This document shows, piece by piece, positions 10,669 through 20,819 of a stretch of DNA of 48,228 bases; the stretch's first letter is position 1, and each line of letters begins with the position of its first letter. The stretch comes from Phaeoceros laevis. Its lineage: Eukaryota; Anthocerotophyta; Anthocerotopsida; Notothyladales. Location: contig JBNGIQ010009488.1 of the NCBI GenBank assembly GCA_049999765.1, positions 151,960 to 200,187 of the forward strand. Reading direction: 5' to 3'. The position numbers and the translations under genes are program-made. The notes below the pieces were generated by a model. It searched no databases. It had not been told where the DNA came from and saw only the letters and a list, made by a program, of their open reading frames with translations.

Positions 10669-11290
10669 GTGTTGAAGGCTCTTGATGTTCTGCAGAAACT
10701 CGAATATATCTTCGGGTTGGTAGCTTGTGTAGCTGTTCCTCCAGGAAGGAGACTATGGTGAAGGCTTGCACCAGGTGGGGGTCGGATGTTATCTCATCTC
10801 CGACCGGCGGGGCATCGCCGCGGCAACACCCCGGACTTGCTCACCGACGACTGCAGGGACCTATCCACGGCACTGCTCCTTGCTGCCATGCGCAGTGTCG
10901 TGCCAGCCGAGCGCTCCGTCCAGCAAGGGCTGTGGCAGGAGCAAAGGGAATTCTTCCTGGCAGTCAAGCTGGTGGAGGTCGTCGGGCTTGGCCGCAGCGG
11001 CTTCGCTCTGGCTAGTCGGGCTCTGGCCTTCAGCCGTTGCTGCATCTCGTACTACCCGAGGTCCAGGAAGGAGGAGGCGGATGCCGAGGGGTTTGAATTC
11101 TTCCAAGAGGTGAAAGGCCTGGCTCAGGCCTACGAAATCCTGGTGCTCTGCTACGACGGGGCCGGTGATCAGGTCTTTGCTGGACGTGCTCGGTTGGCTG
11201 GGAACTCTGGTGAACATTTTGCGGGTGCCAGTGTTGGACGAGTATGAGCTGGTGCTTGCCTTCCAGGACGACCAGGACGAACCAGGCTAA
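10669..11290 (+). pseudogene. Decayed coding fragment, family unknown
   Basis: Protein-like segments follow one another on the plus strand in changing frames: KALDVLQKLEYIFGLV (from about 10675), GEGLHQVGVGCYLISDRRG (about 10760-10815), an open stretch from TDDCRDLSTALLLAAMRS to EILVLCYDG (about 10843-11160), and finally SLLDVLGWLGTLVNILRVPV to a TAA at 11288-11290. The switches occur with no convincing splice sites, so this looks like a gene remnant with at least three frame breaks. The last part overlaps the start of the downstream PPR frame by 47 bp. I do not recognise the family. A multi-exon gene with very short introns is an alternative but fits poorly. Confidence 0.5.
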
Positions 11291-14200
11291 GCGATTGCAT
11301 GGTTACCTGGCCAAACATGGGCCGCAGTCTACCAGATTACTGGCTGAAGACAATATCGGCACCTTGGTGCAGTGCGGCGGCCTTCAACATGCGCTCCAAG
11401 TATATCACAGCTTGCCTCAACGAACTCTCTGCTCCTGGACAGCCCTGATTTCTGGTTATGCAACTGCTGGTAATAGTCGTGAGGCACTCAGAACATACCA
11501 CCTTATGCAACAGAAGGGCTCTGAACCGAACAAACATACTTTCATTAGCCTACTCAAAGCGTGTGCCAGCACGTTCAACCTTAAAGAGGGTAAGCGTATC
11601 CATGCTGATGTTTTGAAGCACAGGTACCATTCTGATCTATTTGTCAGCACCTGTTTGATCGACATGTATGGTAAGTGTGGGAATATTGTGGATGCAAAGG
11701 CTGTGTTTGATGGGTTGTCTCAGCGTGACATAGCATCATGGAATGCGATGCTCAATGCTTATGTCCAGCATGGACAAGTAGATAACGCTTTGCACTTGTA
11801 TGAGACAATGCGGCAGGAAGGCTTAAGTCCGAATGAGAGGACCTTCCTGAGCGTGATGCAAGGCTGCGGCATTCTTGGGGCACAGGAGAAAGGTGCTACT
11901 GTGAACGGGACCATAGTGAAAGTTGTGTCTGTCAAGAAAGGTAAAGCAATACACGCTGATGCTTGGAGGAAGGGGTATGACATAGATGTCTTTGTTGGTA
12001 ACGCCCTGGTTACTATGTATGGAAAGTGTGGGAGCATTATGGATGCACAACATGTTTTCGATGGATTGGATCACAGGGGTGTTGTGTCATGGAATGCAGT
12101 GCTTTCAGCATACGTCCAGTGGGGCCAAGCGGACATTGTGGTACAGCTGTATGAACAAATGTGTGAGGAAGGGACTAAGGCGAATGATCGGACTTTTGTG
12201 AGTGTACTTCAAGCATGTGGCATGCTTGCAGAGGAGGAGGAAGCTGTTATTGTGGAGGGACAATTGACCAAAGTCAAGTCACTAGACAAGGGAAAAGCAT
12301 TACATGCTTATGCTCGGAGGGAGGGGTACGACTCTGATGTTTTTGTCGGTAGTACCCTTGCTAGTATGTATGGGAAGTGTGGGAGCATTTTGGATGCTCA
12401 GAACTCGTTTGATGGTTTGTTGCAGCATGATGTTGTGGCATGGAATGCAATGATTGCAGCTTATGTTGACCAGGGTCAAGCAGTCAAGGGTTTATTGCTG
12501 TATGAACAAATGCGAGAGGAACAGATGAGTCCGAATAGTCGAACCTTTGTGAGTCTGCTCCAAGCATGTTGCATGCTTGCAGAAGACGAACAAGACATTC
12601 TAGATGGATCCATCAGAGTGAAGTCTCTTGGAAGAGGGAAGGCAATACATGCTGATGCCAAGAGGAAGGGGTATGATACAGATGTGTTTCTTGGTAGTAC
12701 CCTTGTTTGTATGTATGGGAAGTGTAGGAGTATTGTTGATGCACAGTGTGTGTTTGAAGGGCTGTCTCAACGTGATGTGGTGTCATGGAATGCAATGCTG
12801 GCAGCATATGCTCAGCAGGAGGAAGCAGAAAAGGCTATGCACTTGTATTCAAAGATGCAGGAGGAAGGCGTAAGTCCAGATCTGAGGACTTTCGTCAGTG
12901 CACTACAGGCATGTGGGATGCTTGGAGAAAAGGAAGAGGATGATGTCTTGGATGGGCGGTCTACCAAGTTGAAGTCTTTGGTGTTAGGAAAGACACTACA
13001 TGCTGATGCTCAGAAAAGAGGCTATGGTTCAGACGTATTTGTTGGCAGCACCCTTGTTCGTATGTATGGCAAGTGTCGGAGTATTTTGGATGCGCAGAGT
13101 GTTTTTGATGGGTTGTCCCAACGCGATGTAGTTTCATGGACTGCGATGCTGGCTGCATATGTTGAGGATGACCAAGCAGAGAAAGCGTTGCAGTTGTATG
13201 AGCAAATGCAGGAACGTGGTGTTCACTGTGATGTGAGAACTTTTGTGACTGCACTTCAAGCATGTGGAATGCTTGCAGGGAAGGATGATGACGTGGAAGA
13301 ACACGGGAGGGGATCAAGGGGTTTTGAGGTAGGGAAGGCAATACATGTGAATGTCCGAAGGAAAGGGTGGGACTCCGATCTCTATATTGGTAACACCCTG
13401 ATCAATATGTATGGAAAATATGGGAGCATTGTCGATGCACGGAAAGTGTTTGATGGGTTGTCACACCATGACGTGGTATCATGGAATGTAATGCTGACAG
13501 CATACGTCCAGCAGGGCCAAGCAGATAAGGCGCTGGAGCTGTATGAACAAATGCACGAAGAAGGTGTCTGTCCAAATGAGATAACACTGGCTTGTGTCCT
13601 GCAAGCTTGCAGCGAAATTGGAAGCTTAACTATGTGTAGGACGATTCATGACACTCTGATCTCTACTGGAATTATTAACAGCTCCCTTCTGACAAACACT
13701 CTTATTCATGCATATGGAAGATGTGCGAGCATGGAGGACGCACGGACTATCTTTGATGCACTGCCCCACCCTGACGCCGTGTCATGGAATGCCTTAATTG
13801 CTGGCTACGCACGACAAGGAGACTGTGTTGCCAGCTTACGATGTTATGATAACATGCAGCTCGTGGGCGTTAATCCAAACGGAGTTACTTTTCTCACACT
13901 CCTCTCTGCCTGCAGTCATGCTGGCCTTGTGGAACGAGGTGTTGAGTTCTTCGAATCCATGAGCAAAGATTTCGGCTTGAGCCCAGGAATTGAGCATTAT
14001 GTGAGTATAGTAGACCTCCTTGGGCGGGCAGGACATTTCGCAAGGGTGCAACAGCTGATGTCAACAATGCCAATGCAGCCTAACCTGTCCATGTGGTCTT
14101 GCTTGCTGGGTGCTTGTCGGAAGCATGGTAAGGTGATGCTTGGAAAACAAGCGTTTGACTGCGCAGTGCGTCTACAACCAAAATATGCGTCACCTTACGT

Positions 14201-14480
14201 GTTGATGTCCAGTATCTATGCTGATGCTGGCCTTTGGGACTGTGCAAAGGAGGTTCAGGAGGGCAGAGAACAGGAAGGCGCATGGAAGAAGCCTGGTGAG
14301 AGCTGGATCGAGCATAAGCAGAGAATACACAGTTTTGTTGTAGGAAACTCTCAGCCGGAAGAACTCTACATCATGTTAGAACAAGTAGGATCAGAGCTGA
14401 AAGTCGTGTGCATGTTGCACAGCGGAAGTCGGCGCCTGCGGAACAATGACGCAGTTGAACAGTACGACAGTGGAGCTTGA
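11244..14480 (+). CDS. Large PLS-class PPR protein with tandemly amplified modules and truncated E+ end, intronless
   Basis: One exon encodes 1078 aa from ATG 11244. It opens directly with a PPR-like block (KRLHGYLAKHG), so any targeting peptide is very short. PPR units recur to the C-terminus, with MYGKCGS marking each S motif and VSWNAMLAAYVQQGQA-like P motifs. Five consecutive modules (starting at 11664, 12015, 12366, 12711 and 13062) are 345-351 nt long rather than the roughly 303 nt of a normal PLS triplet. Each carries an extra acidic loop, such as LAEEEEAVIVEG (near residue 329) and LGEKEEDDVLDG (near residue 560). The protein ends with E motifs (SSIYADAGLWDCAKEVQ, KKPGESWIEHKQRIHSFVVG) and a short non-DYW tail. 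It is predicted to bind plastid or mitochondrial RNA; the number of well-formed repeats implies a long target. Confidence 0.92.
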   Translation: MSWCLPSRTTRTNQAKRLHGYLAKHGPQSTRLLAEDNIGTLVQCGGLQHALQVYHSLPQRTLCSWTALISGYATAGNSREALRTYHLMQQKGSEPNKHTFISLLKACASTFNLKEGKRIHADVLKHRYHSDLFVSTCLIDMYGKCGNIVDAKAVFDGLSQRDIASWNAMLNAYVQHGQVDNALHLYETMRQEGLSPNERTFLSVMQGCGILGAQEKGATVNGTIVKVVSVKKGKAIHADAWRKGYDIDVFVGNALVTMYGKCGSIMDAQHVFDGLDHRGVVSWNAVLSAYVQWGQADIVVQLYEQMCEEGTKANDRTFVSVLQACGMLAEEEEAVIVEGQLTKVKSLDKGKALHAYARREGYDSDVFVGSTLASMYGKCGSILDAQNSFDGLLQHDVVAWNAMIAAYVDQGQAVKGLLLYEQMREEQMSPNSRTFVSLLQACCMLAEDEQDILDGSIRVKSLGRGKAIHADAKRKGYDTDVFLGSTLVCMYGKCRSIVDAQCVFEGLSQRDVVSWNAMLAAYAQQEEAEKAMHLYSKMQEEGVSPDLRTFVSALQACGMLGEKEEDDVLDGRSTKLKSLVLGKTLHADAQKRGYGSDVFVGSTLVRMYGKCRSILDAQSVFDGLSQRDVVSWTAMLAAYVEDDQAEKALQLYEQMQERGVHCDVRTFVTALQACGMLAGKDDDVEEHGRGSRGFEVGKAIHVNVRRKGWDSDLYIGNTLINMYGKYGSIVDARKVFDGLSHHDVVSWNVMLTAYVQQGQADKALELYEQMHEEGVCPNEITLACVLQACSEIGSLTMCRTIHDTLISTGIINSSLLTNTLIHAYGRCASMEDARTIFDALPHPDAVSWNALIAGYARQGDCVASLRCYDNMQLVGVNPNGVTFLTLLSACSHAGLVERGVEFFESMSKDFGLSPGIEHYVSIVDLLGRAGHFARVQQLMSTMPMQPNLSMWSCLLGACRKHGKVMLGKQAFDCAVRLQPKYASPYVLMSSIYADAGLWDCAKEVQEGREQEGAWKKPGESWIEHKQRIHSFVVGNSQPEELYIMLEQVGSELKVVCMLHSGSRRLRNNDAVEQYDSGA
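11664..13406 (+). repeat. Intragenic tandem modules in the 1078-aa PPR gene
   Basis: Measured from the ATGTATGG of each MYGKC motif, successive units are 351, 351, 345, 351 and 345 nt apart. The spacing returns to about 303 nt for the next repeat (near 13710). Units share long near-identical stretches around the GKAIHADA and VFVGSTLV segments, which indicates duplication within the gene. Confidence 0.85.
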
Positions 14481-14665
14481 AGTTCACAATTAACTTCGGA
14501 AAATTCCCCAGCCAGGTGTGTTTCACGAGGCACTTGGTAAGATAGTCGAGACGCAAGTCGGCAAAGTCGGTAAAGTAAACCTTCCGTGTAAATTTAAGAA
14601 GCCTTTGTGTAAATATTTAAGAAGGTAACATGCTCCTCAAACTCAATGGACTGTCCTACTTCTGG

Positions 14666-17600
14666 TCAAGACCTGGCATGAAGTAAAATTGAGGAGAAAG
14701 GTGCAAGGTTGTAACCTGCCTCGAGGCCGGAAACACCCTCCACCACAAAATCGTCTGGAGTGGGGAGATTTGTGTCGACCTACAAAGATGAGACAGATGG
14801 ACTATGTCAGAGACGGTCAAACTCCAGAAACATTACAATGGGAGTGTCGTGACTTGACTAACCCTGGTGGTTCCATCAGTATACGTACCACTCTATACCA
14901 TTGCCTCCCAGACGGCGGCTGGGGAAGGATTATCTTCACAAAGTAAGAGTGACAGTTGAAAGCTGCATAGAGATCCCCTCCTCTTTGAGTCCCTTCATGC
15001 AACCTGAAGACAGTAAACCAGCAGCATCAAATAAAACCTGAAGGCATGTTGTAAGGACCAATATTGGATTATGCATTTCCTATTTTGCAGATTCAAGCTG
15101 CAGAGTTGGGCTTACGAAAAAGCAAGGAAGCGACTGTCCAGGTTGTCCCAATTGTCCTCATGCCACGTTATGTCAGCCTACACATTCGATCAAGCCAGTT
15201 CCTATCAAGCGGAAGACACTCCCTCCACACAATTGCATAATTCTAGACAGACCAAACGCATGCTCTACTTGAGCTACCTGAATGACATACTACACACACC
15301 TGCAAAGTTGAAAGGTCTAAAACAATTGCACAAGAAAAAACTGACCTTCGTCAGGAAGGCCTCCTGACCAAGAAGTGGGTGCTGCTTTCTGAAATTGATG
15401 GACTTCGAAACAAACGGGAAGTGAGCAGACCGTTGGTCCTCCAACTACACAAGCAATTGATGTAACCTTTAGGAGAACACTCATTGCTGTGGATGACCTA
15501 AAATATCCTGAACACGGCCCACTTTCAGCAGCGATAAGTACACCAGGTAAAGGCTACTGCTGTCCTACATGATTGCTGACCGCAGTTAATGTCAAAAAAG
15601 CATTAGCATGATACACTTAGCAGACCTTATTCCATTGAAAGTGGTTGATCGCGGTGTCATGACCATAGCTGTTGTTGTTACCATACCTTGTGTGACCGTA
15701 CTCGTCGCCCATAAGCACCATGGGTATCCCCTGGATAGCGACAAAAACAAATGAAGGATATGCAAACGGCTGATAAAATCATCCACGCTGCTTCAATTCC
15801 GCACAACATACTACGCACCTGAGAAAGCATGAGAGCAAGATGGAAGTTCTTCATTTGTCGAATCCGGAGGACTTTCACATCCGCGTTACTCGTTTCTCCT
15901 GGCAGCATAGCACTTGAGAGTTGGTTGGGAAGACACCGAGACTAAGAATTCATGATGTAAAGAAAAGATACATGTTGACTATGTCCTCACTACCTTCAGC
16001 ACCGCAATTCCAACTAAAATTGTCGCTGCTGCCATCGTTTCCTCCTTCCCCATTGGCATCATTATGCTGCTCGTGTGGTGCACCACCGTTATCAGGTGCA
16101 GACGCAAAAATAAACTTGATGAATCAAAAGCAGACAGACACGGTGGCCACAGTGGCACACCTTTTGGTTGTAAGCAACAAGGTCGTACAGAGAAAATCCA
16201 TCGTGTGCAACAACAAAATTTACGCTGTGATATGGTTTCCTGTTATTCCTCTGCAAGAAAGGCATCACATGGAATAAGCTTCTTGAGACTATGGCCTGCA
16301 AAACCAAATGCAAGATAAAGCAACAAAACTGTTTCCCAGAAATGCACTCTATGCACCAGTGGTTGCAAAGAATTGCCTGATACAGGTCTGCTGATCCTGA
16401 AAGACGAGTTGCGAAGGCGCTCTTCATCCCCGGGTCACCCTGACAACCCCGAGATCTCAGACACAAATTCCGAGAAGGGACTGCCTACCTGTTATGTATT
16501 GTCAGATGCATACAATGGCCCACCTTTATGAACTTCCTCACATCGTCTCGATATTTACCATTCCACTCTGCCCACCTGTCCATACAACACAGGCAGTCAG
16601 AGATGCACATCACTTCAAGGACCAGATACCAAGAGGCTACCGAGTGCTGAGCATTTCAGCAAAAGCTACCTGTCCCAGTTAGGGAAAGCCCCAACTTGAT
16701 ACAAGCCACCGCAGTCCCAAGGTTCGGCGATAAGTTTACATCTCATCAAAATTGGATCCTTTGTCATAGCCTGTCATTCCAGGCAGATGAACAGATCATC
16801 AACTACACTTCATCGACATTATTGCTCAAGTTGATTCTCGGATCCTAAACCAGAGAGCCAACAGATTATTACTCGAATAATAGGAGGAGCTGCCAGTGGG
16901 ACACCATCTGTGCCCCTGCAGAGTATACTTGCAAGATCAAACCGAAACCCGTCTATGTGGTACTCTGTGACCCTAAAACTCATAAGCACCACAGTTAGAA
17001 GTGCCCCACAGTGCTAATGTTTCTAGCACCATCCCCATTGTCCAAGAAAACCAGCAGAGTAATTGCCAGAGCAGAACAGAGGTCACTTCATTCCCTGGGG
17101 CGGTACCAATGTCTAAGACTGTCTAGGATTAGGTCCATCACCACTGGATGGTTGCAGTTTAGCGTATTTCCTGCAGATACAAGACCTTGAATGTAAGCCA
17201 GATTCAAATGTGCCAACTTGACGTTACCTGTGGCCTGTAAGGACACCGCCTACTTGAAAACAAGAATTTGATATGTCAAACAAGATGTAAAGCTATGACC
17301 ACTTTATATGACAACCTACCACAGCCAGAGAAATTCTTCAGCTGAACGTAACTAGATGGATCTACGATGTAGTATACCTGCAGGACAAAACTAGACAGGA
17401 TAAGGAGAGACTAGTAAGGAGTACATCATCATCACATAGAAAAGTGAAACAACTTGGAGTACCATGTTATCAATCCCACGAAATGACGTTGTGAAAGGAA
17501 ATTCGTCGTCAGCTTCATTTGTGTGATTGTACACAACATCAAGGATGACCTACCACAGACAGCAACATCTTTTTGGAAGACCTCTAACAAAAAATAACCA

Positions 17601-19119
17601 TGCTCAGAGAGGGTCAACTTTTTATAAGGCGGCGAGGCACATGCTTAGATGAGCCTGACCTCGATCCCAGCTTTATGCAAGGCTTTCACCATCTGCTTGA
17701 ACTCTTTAGCTGCTGCTAGTGTTCCACCCCCGTTGCTTGCATAACGACTCATGGGCGCAAAGAAGTTCACAGTAGAGTAACCCCAGGTATTGACCTACAA
17801 GGGGTGAAGTCCAGGCCAAAAAAAGCAAATCAATACTGGAATGCCAAGGGTGGCTTCAACCTGTCCTCCTTCGATTAATGCTTCACGTTACCATGTGATC
17901 TCGTGAGTTCGGACGCCTTTGGAACTCAAGCTCGTCATACTCAAACACAGGCAAGAGCTCCACTGCATTCACACCAAGCTCAATCAGGTGGGGTATCTGG
18001 AAAGGAACAAACGAACAAAGATTACACCATGTAAACTGTACACCAAAGTAGATAATCAGCATACACTGCCACTGGGGAAAGCCGATACTGTGAAAGATAA
18101 CACAAGCAGAAAATGGAAATGGCGCTTACACCTTTTCGATCAGTCCCAAGTAGCTGCCTCGTATACCTGGATCAAGCCCTGAGGACTCATCCATGGTGAA
18201 AGCTCGAACATTCATTTCATAGATGACCAGGTCCTTCTGTTCTCACTGAATCACATCATCAGTATAGAAAGCTGGAAGCTTGTGGTAGTTGAAGGGATTA
18301 GTACAATCTATACGTAATAGCTTGAAACACTCTGGAACAACCTTCTTGTGCAACAATGTGTTAGGACCTCAAAGCTTACCTCAGCTACTGCTGGGAGCCG
18401 GTACTCGTTTCCCCAATCAAACGGACTACTGGAGAAATCATAGGTACCCAAAAAGTGAGAGAATTTATGATTGGCATCCCCAAACACTCGGCGACTATCT
18501 ACAAATTTGGCGTAAGGATCCAACAATACAAGTTTACTGTCAAAACGATGCCCTTTTTCCCATCCTTGTGGACCATCCACTCGGTATCCGTACATGACTT
18601 CACTTAATGGCAAGTTCTGTGCATTAAGAATGGCGTCAGAAGAAAATTGACATGGAACGCAGGGCAGGCCACAGCAGCATATGGAAGTAGGTAGAGGACT
18701 TGTGCAAGAACTGACAAGCCCATCAACCAATGATTACAATCAGTGCTGTAATACTGCAGGATATCTGTACCTCAACAGAAGTGTGCCAAACGTTGCCGCT
18801 TTTATGCTTCACAGGATCCAATACAATCTGCTGGGAAGGGACTTCAAAGTTTCCAGGTTCCAGGAATCTGCATCACGTACGTATGGGTACTGTAAGTGGA
18901 GGAATTGTAGCGACAAGCTTGGATTTTCAAGCTTGAGGATTCTGTAGAAGACTATGTCCAAAAGATATCCAGCGTTCAAGACAACCTTTGAACTCGAAGG
19001 ACTTACAGACAGAGAGTGACTGTGGTCGCGTGCTCAGAGAAGAGAGCAAAGTTGATTGCGTTGTCCAACAGAGAAACACCAAGAGGAGAGGGCTGGCCTG
19101 TGCTCACTTTAAAATCTCT
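14666..19119 (-). CDS. ISA3: Isoamylase-type starch debranching enzyme, ISA3-like; N-terminus incomplete
   Basis: I read 21 minus-strand exons: 19119-19007, 18867-18771, 18616-18380, 18236-18132, 17996-17892, 17794-17660, 17549-17463, 17377-17320, 17170-17107, 16972-16873, 16770-16670, 16575-16524, 16439-16377, 16250-16161, 16066-15994, 15898-15819, 15730-15626, 15444-15346, 15177-15116, 15003-14889, 14779-14666. They total 2055 nt (684 codons plus stop) with phase kept throughout. The protein hydrolyses alpha-1,6 branches of glucans in the plastid. An N-terminal CBM48-like part ([12 protein letters not shown]) precedes the GH13 barrel with [18 protein letters not shown] (nucleophile Asp), IAEPWDCGG (acid/base Glu) and VAHDGF (third Asp). 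LCRGTDG and the overall pattern favour ISA3, linked to starch breakdown, over ISA1 or ISA2. The exon-13 donor appears to be GC. The transit peptide lies upstream of 19119. Confidence 0.9.
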
Positions 19120-20036
19120 CTGCTATGAGGACACCACTAGATATCAGGTGTTTTGATGGAAATCTAGAACAGACACAGTAATCTCCTGCTTCGGAGCTCG
19201 AAATCCTTAGCTTAAAAGATTTAGTGTTATCTTCTAGCCTCCGATGACATGGAGTTGCCAGGGAGATCATTCACCAAGGCGATCAGAAAGGCAGAAGCTG
19301 CAAATTGCAGGTCGTCACCTGCTTACGCGCAGCACCCGCATGGGATGCAACCTCTGCACGCACCTGCCATAAGTAGCTTGGTCAGCCGTGAGTGACTCCT
19401 TCATCGTTTCATTTGTCCAGACTCAAAATTTATGAGACTGCTGCTTTAATCCCTCAGAGGGACAATCATGTGAGCATGATGTGAATTGGCAGGCTGTGCC
19501 GTAGTACTACCTGGGGGTTCCTTCGACCAAGGCCCCTTTTTGTCACATTCCAAAGGAGTTTCTTGCGAGAATTAAACAGCCTCCCAAGTGGTCGCCCAAA
19601 ATCCTGATTGTTACCTGAGATGTCAGACTCGAACGTACATCCTTTGAAGCTGTTTTGCGGCTCCCAACTCCTAAATCATCACGAAGGAGGCTTGTAAACT
19701 GAGAATCCTTGTACAATTCAAAATTACCATGATGGAGTACACGAGGCTGGGATGCGATTCACAAGACCAGCATGGAGATGTCGCGGATACATTCGATGGT
19801 AGCCTGCTAGCATGGATAACGGAGAGCAGACCAGCAGATTAAATTCTTCTGAAGGCGATTTCTCAGCGGCGTAAGATGAGCAATTCACTCTCTCAATGCT
19901 TCATACATAACATCCAGGCACACAATTGTATACTGTTGCCATACACTTTTATATAGCCGTTCGTGTATGAAATCATACACGAAAAAGGAAACTGCGAATT
20001 CCAAAACTGCAGCAGAATTGAGGCCATTCTACTCAC
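19120..20036. other. 5' intron region of the isoamylase gene, no firm exon
   Basis: If the candidate transit-peptide exon at 20037-20254 is correct, this stretch is mostly intron. A minus-strand open segment beginning MISLATPCHRRLEDN (about 19289) reaches a stop before the acceptor at 19120 and could be an alternative short first exon, but no good donor was found for it. Confidence 0.4.
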
Positions 20037-20254
20037 CTCCACAGTCTAGGACCAGCTGTTGGGGCAGGCTGGTTGCGCACGTGCACCACACTGTGCTGCC
20101 ACGCCCGACAAAGAGAGCCAGAGCGAGAGTAGGAGCAGGCCACGGCAGCTTTATTCTGAGCAGCGCTAGGCAAGGAGCTCTTGTGCAGCGGGTAGGCAGC
20201 GGAGGGCTGAAAGCTCCCACCCAGCAGGGCCAGCGACCGACGCTCATCGTGCAT
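20037..20254 (-). CDS. Candidate first exon of the isoamylase gene (chloroplast transit peptide)
   Basis: A minus-strand frame from ATG 20254 encodes a Ser/Ala/Arg-rich, acid-poor peptide (LGGSFQPSAAYPLHKSSLPS, then VACSYSRSGSLCRAWQHS) that ends at a near-consensus donor AG|GTGAGT (exon end 20037). The composition is that of a plastid transit peptide, and the isoamylase exons start 0.9 kb downstream without one. The exon leaves two bases, which fit an acceptor at GTGAG|CACAGG inside the first called isoamylase exon; otherwise one more small exon is needed. A cDNA would decide. Confidence 0.35.
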
Positions 20255-20819
20255 GCGAGCCAGTACGGGTCCTGGCATGCAGCACTCCATCTCACGAGTC
20301 TTACTGCCACCTACGGCTTCATCATCCGGCCTCTGAATCCAGCCACAAGTTGCAAACGAGTCAACAGCTCAGCGAGCCGCGTGCAAACACATGCTTCCTT
20401 GTTTGTGGCCGGGTCTGTTTATTCTGTTATTACGGGCTTCGCCCTTAACCAGGGTTGGACTAGGGTTTCAGAGGGTGGAGGCCGGAACGGAGGAGCAACG
20501 ACAGCAAAGAAGATCGCGCAGGCTCGGCCTGGCCTGGCTTCGGTGCCTCGATACACCACGCCTCGCCTCGCCTCGCCTCGCCTTGATTTCTGCGGCCTGG
20601 GGTCTACATATGAAGTAAGAGCTTCTGTGGTGGTTGCTTCAAGCGGACTTGACGATTTTGGAAGGCGGGCAATGTAGACAGGAGTCGTGATCAGGGTTGC
20701 GTTGGTGCTGATCGCGGCCGCCGTGAAGCTGATGAACCCAGACCTTGTGCGGAGAAGAGCTTTTCTGTCCAGAGAGGTACAAGGGTCGACGGATACAACC
20801 TTGTAGGGCGGGCGGCGCC
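20255..20819. other. Intergenic, upstream of cyclin T
   Basis: This is the probable head-to-head promoter region between the isoamylase gene (-) and the cyclin T gene (+). It is GC-rich with a (CGCCT)5 repeat. A long plus-strand frame (19967-20677) covers part of it but looks compositional rather than coding. Confidence 0.45.
20559..20583. repeat. (CGCCT)5 pentanucleotide repeat
   Basis: Five perfect CGCCT units lie about 240 bp before the cyclin T start codon. Confidence 0.95.

Noticed and set aside
19967-20677. A 236-codon open frame on the plus strand
   Set aside because: It overlaps the candidate isoamylase leader on the other strand, has no recognisable domain, and contains simple repeats (CGCCT) and an amino-acid bias expected from GC-rich non-coding DNA.
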